Under the pieces are notes generated by a model. It saw only the letters and a program-made list of their open reading frames with translations, made no database searches and was not told the DNA's origin. From NCBI GenBank assembly GCA_016183145.1, contig JACPFE010000239.1:1-5686 (forward strand): 5,686 nt of DNA, read 5' to 3'. The DNA comes from Deltaproteobacteria bacterium. Its GTDB lineage: Bacteria > Desulfobacterota > Binatia > UBA9968. Within the stretch, counting starts at the first letter, position 1. Each line of letters begins with the position of its first letter. Shown here in pieces: positions 5,527-5,686 of the stretch. The translations under genes and the position numbers were made by a program.

Positions 5527-5580
5527 GAGGGGTGAGGGGCGAGGGGACTCAGCACTCAGGACTCAGCACTCAGGACTTTT
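5496..5580 (+). terminator. Nested repeat hairpin followed by TTTT, likely intrinsic terminator of polB
   Basis: AGTCCTGAGT (5496-5505) pairs perfectly with ACTCAGGACT (5568-5577), and the stem extends to 5512/5561 with one mismatch (16 of 17 pairs). An inner stem of 5517-5526 with 5547-5556 has 9 of 10 pairs and encloses a G-rich loop (5527-5546). The outer stem is followed by TTTT at 5577-5580. The U-tract is short, so termination may be partial and allow read-through into the SDR at 5595. Confidence 0.55.
5527..5546 (+). other. Three-run G4 tract in the hairpin loop
   Basis: GAGGGG is repeated three times as a 7-nt unit (GAGGGGT, GAGGGGC, GAGGGG). Three GGGG runs with 3-nt loops are one run short of a canonical four-run quadruplex, although shorter G2 tracts nearby could contribute. 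The tract occupies the apical loop of the terminator-like hairpin. Confidence 0.5.
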
Positions 5581-5594
5581 ATGTGGGAGAGGAC

Positions 5595-5686
5595 ATGAGC
5601 GACAGGGTCGCGTTAATCACCGGCGGCGCCCGCGGCATCGGCAGGGCTGTCGCCCTGGACTTGGCCAGCCAAGGTTGGTCCGTGGC
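5595..5686 (+). CDS. Short-chain dehydrogenase/reductase, FabG-like (N-terminal part)
   Basis: The first 30 complete codons read MSDRVALITGGARGIG followed by RAVALDLASQGWSV, a textbook classical SDR start: the first strand VALITGG, the cofactor motif TGGxRGIG (residues 9-16), then the helix and second strand. Such proteins are NAD(P)-dependent oxidoreductases of about 250 residues; the catalytic Ser-Tyr-Lys lies beyond the window, so activity and substrate are unknown. The ATG at 5595 has GGGAG at 5585-5589 5 nt upstream. An ATG at 5581 is out of frame and closes after five codons. The gene follows polB by about 100 bp across the repeat hairpin; no clear promoter of its own is visible, so it may depend on read-through or use a promoter hidden in the repeat. 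Confidence 0.88.
   Translation, partial: MSDRVALITGGARGIGRAVALDLASQGWSV

Noticed and set aside
5581..5598. Five-codon leader ORF (ATG TGG GAG AGG ACA TGA) whose stop overlaps the SDR start
   Set aside because: It has no ribosome binding site and lies next to the hairpin tail. The overlap is most simply explained by the GGGAGAGGAC ribosome-site region happening to be open in another frame.

Overview
The window looks like a piece of an environmental bacterial genome. It is GC-rich, has strong Shine-Dalgarno sites at several genes, and carries sigma70-like promoters. It encodes an NMT1/SsuA-type ABC substrate-binding protein, short-chain dehydrogenase superfamily proteins, a PAC2-family protein and a family B DNA polymerase. 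That mixture, with simple heptamer-type repeats between genes, resembles uncultured soil or subsurface lineages around the former Deltaproteobacteria (for example Binatota- or Rokubacteria-like bins). This placement is an inference from gene style only; no marker gene or RNA gene is present.

Layout: (1) positions 1-210, minus strand, hold the N-terminal 70 residues of a secreted ABC transporter substrate-binding protein. (2) Positions 211-496 are a divergent control region with a plausible promoter for each flanking gene, a small palindrome associated with each promoter, and a REP-like inverted repeat in the middle. (3) Positions 497-1444, plus strand, encode a 315-residue extended SDR (NAD-dependent epimerase/dehydratase family). 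(4) A short convergent junction contains a degenerate GAAACTG tandem repeat. (5) Positions 3020-1528, minus strand, form a two-gene operon: a PAC2-family protein overlapping by 4 bp (GTGA) a family 2 glycosyltransferase resembling polyprenyl-phosphate sugar synthases. (6) Positions 3021-3240 are a divergent region with a 9-nt-period GTTC array and its inverted GAAC counterpart. (7) Positions 3241-5493, plus strand, encode a complete 750-residue family B DNA polymerase with intact exonuclease and polymerase motifs. (8) Positions 5478-5580 hold a dense CTGAGT-type repeat that folds into a nested hairpin ending in TTTT, probably the polB terminator. (9) From 5595 a classical SDR (FabG-like) begins and runs off the window.

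The genes do not form one obvious pathway. The substrate-binding protein and the extended SDR share a divergent control region and could be co-regulated. PAC2 and the glycosyltransferase are translationally coupled. PAC2 and polB diverge, and both have -10-like boxes very close to start codons without a recognisable Shine-Dalgarno, suggesting leaderless or very short leader mRNAs. No clearly new multi-gene system is visible. The most unusual material is intergenic: all the main gene junctions carry a different short, often inverted, repeat family, and one supplies the last codons and stop of polB.
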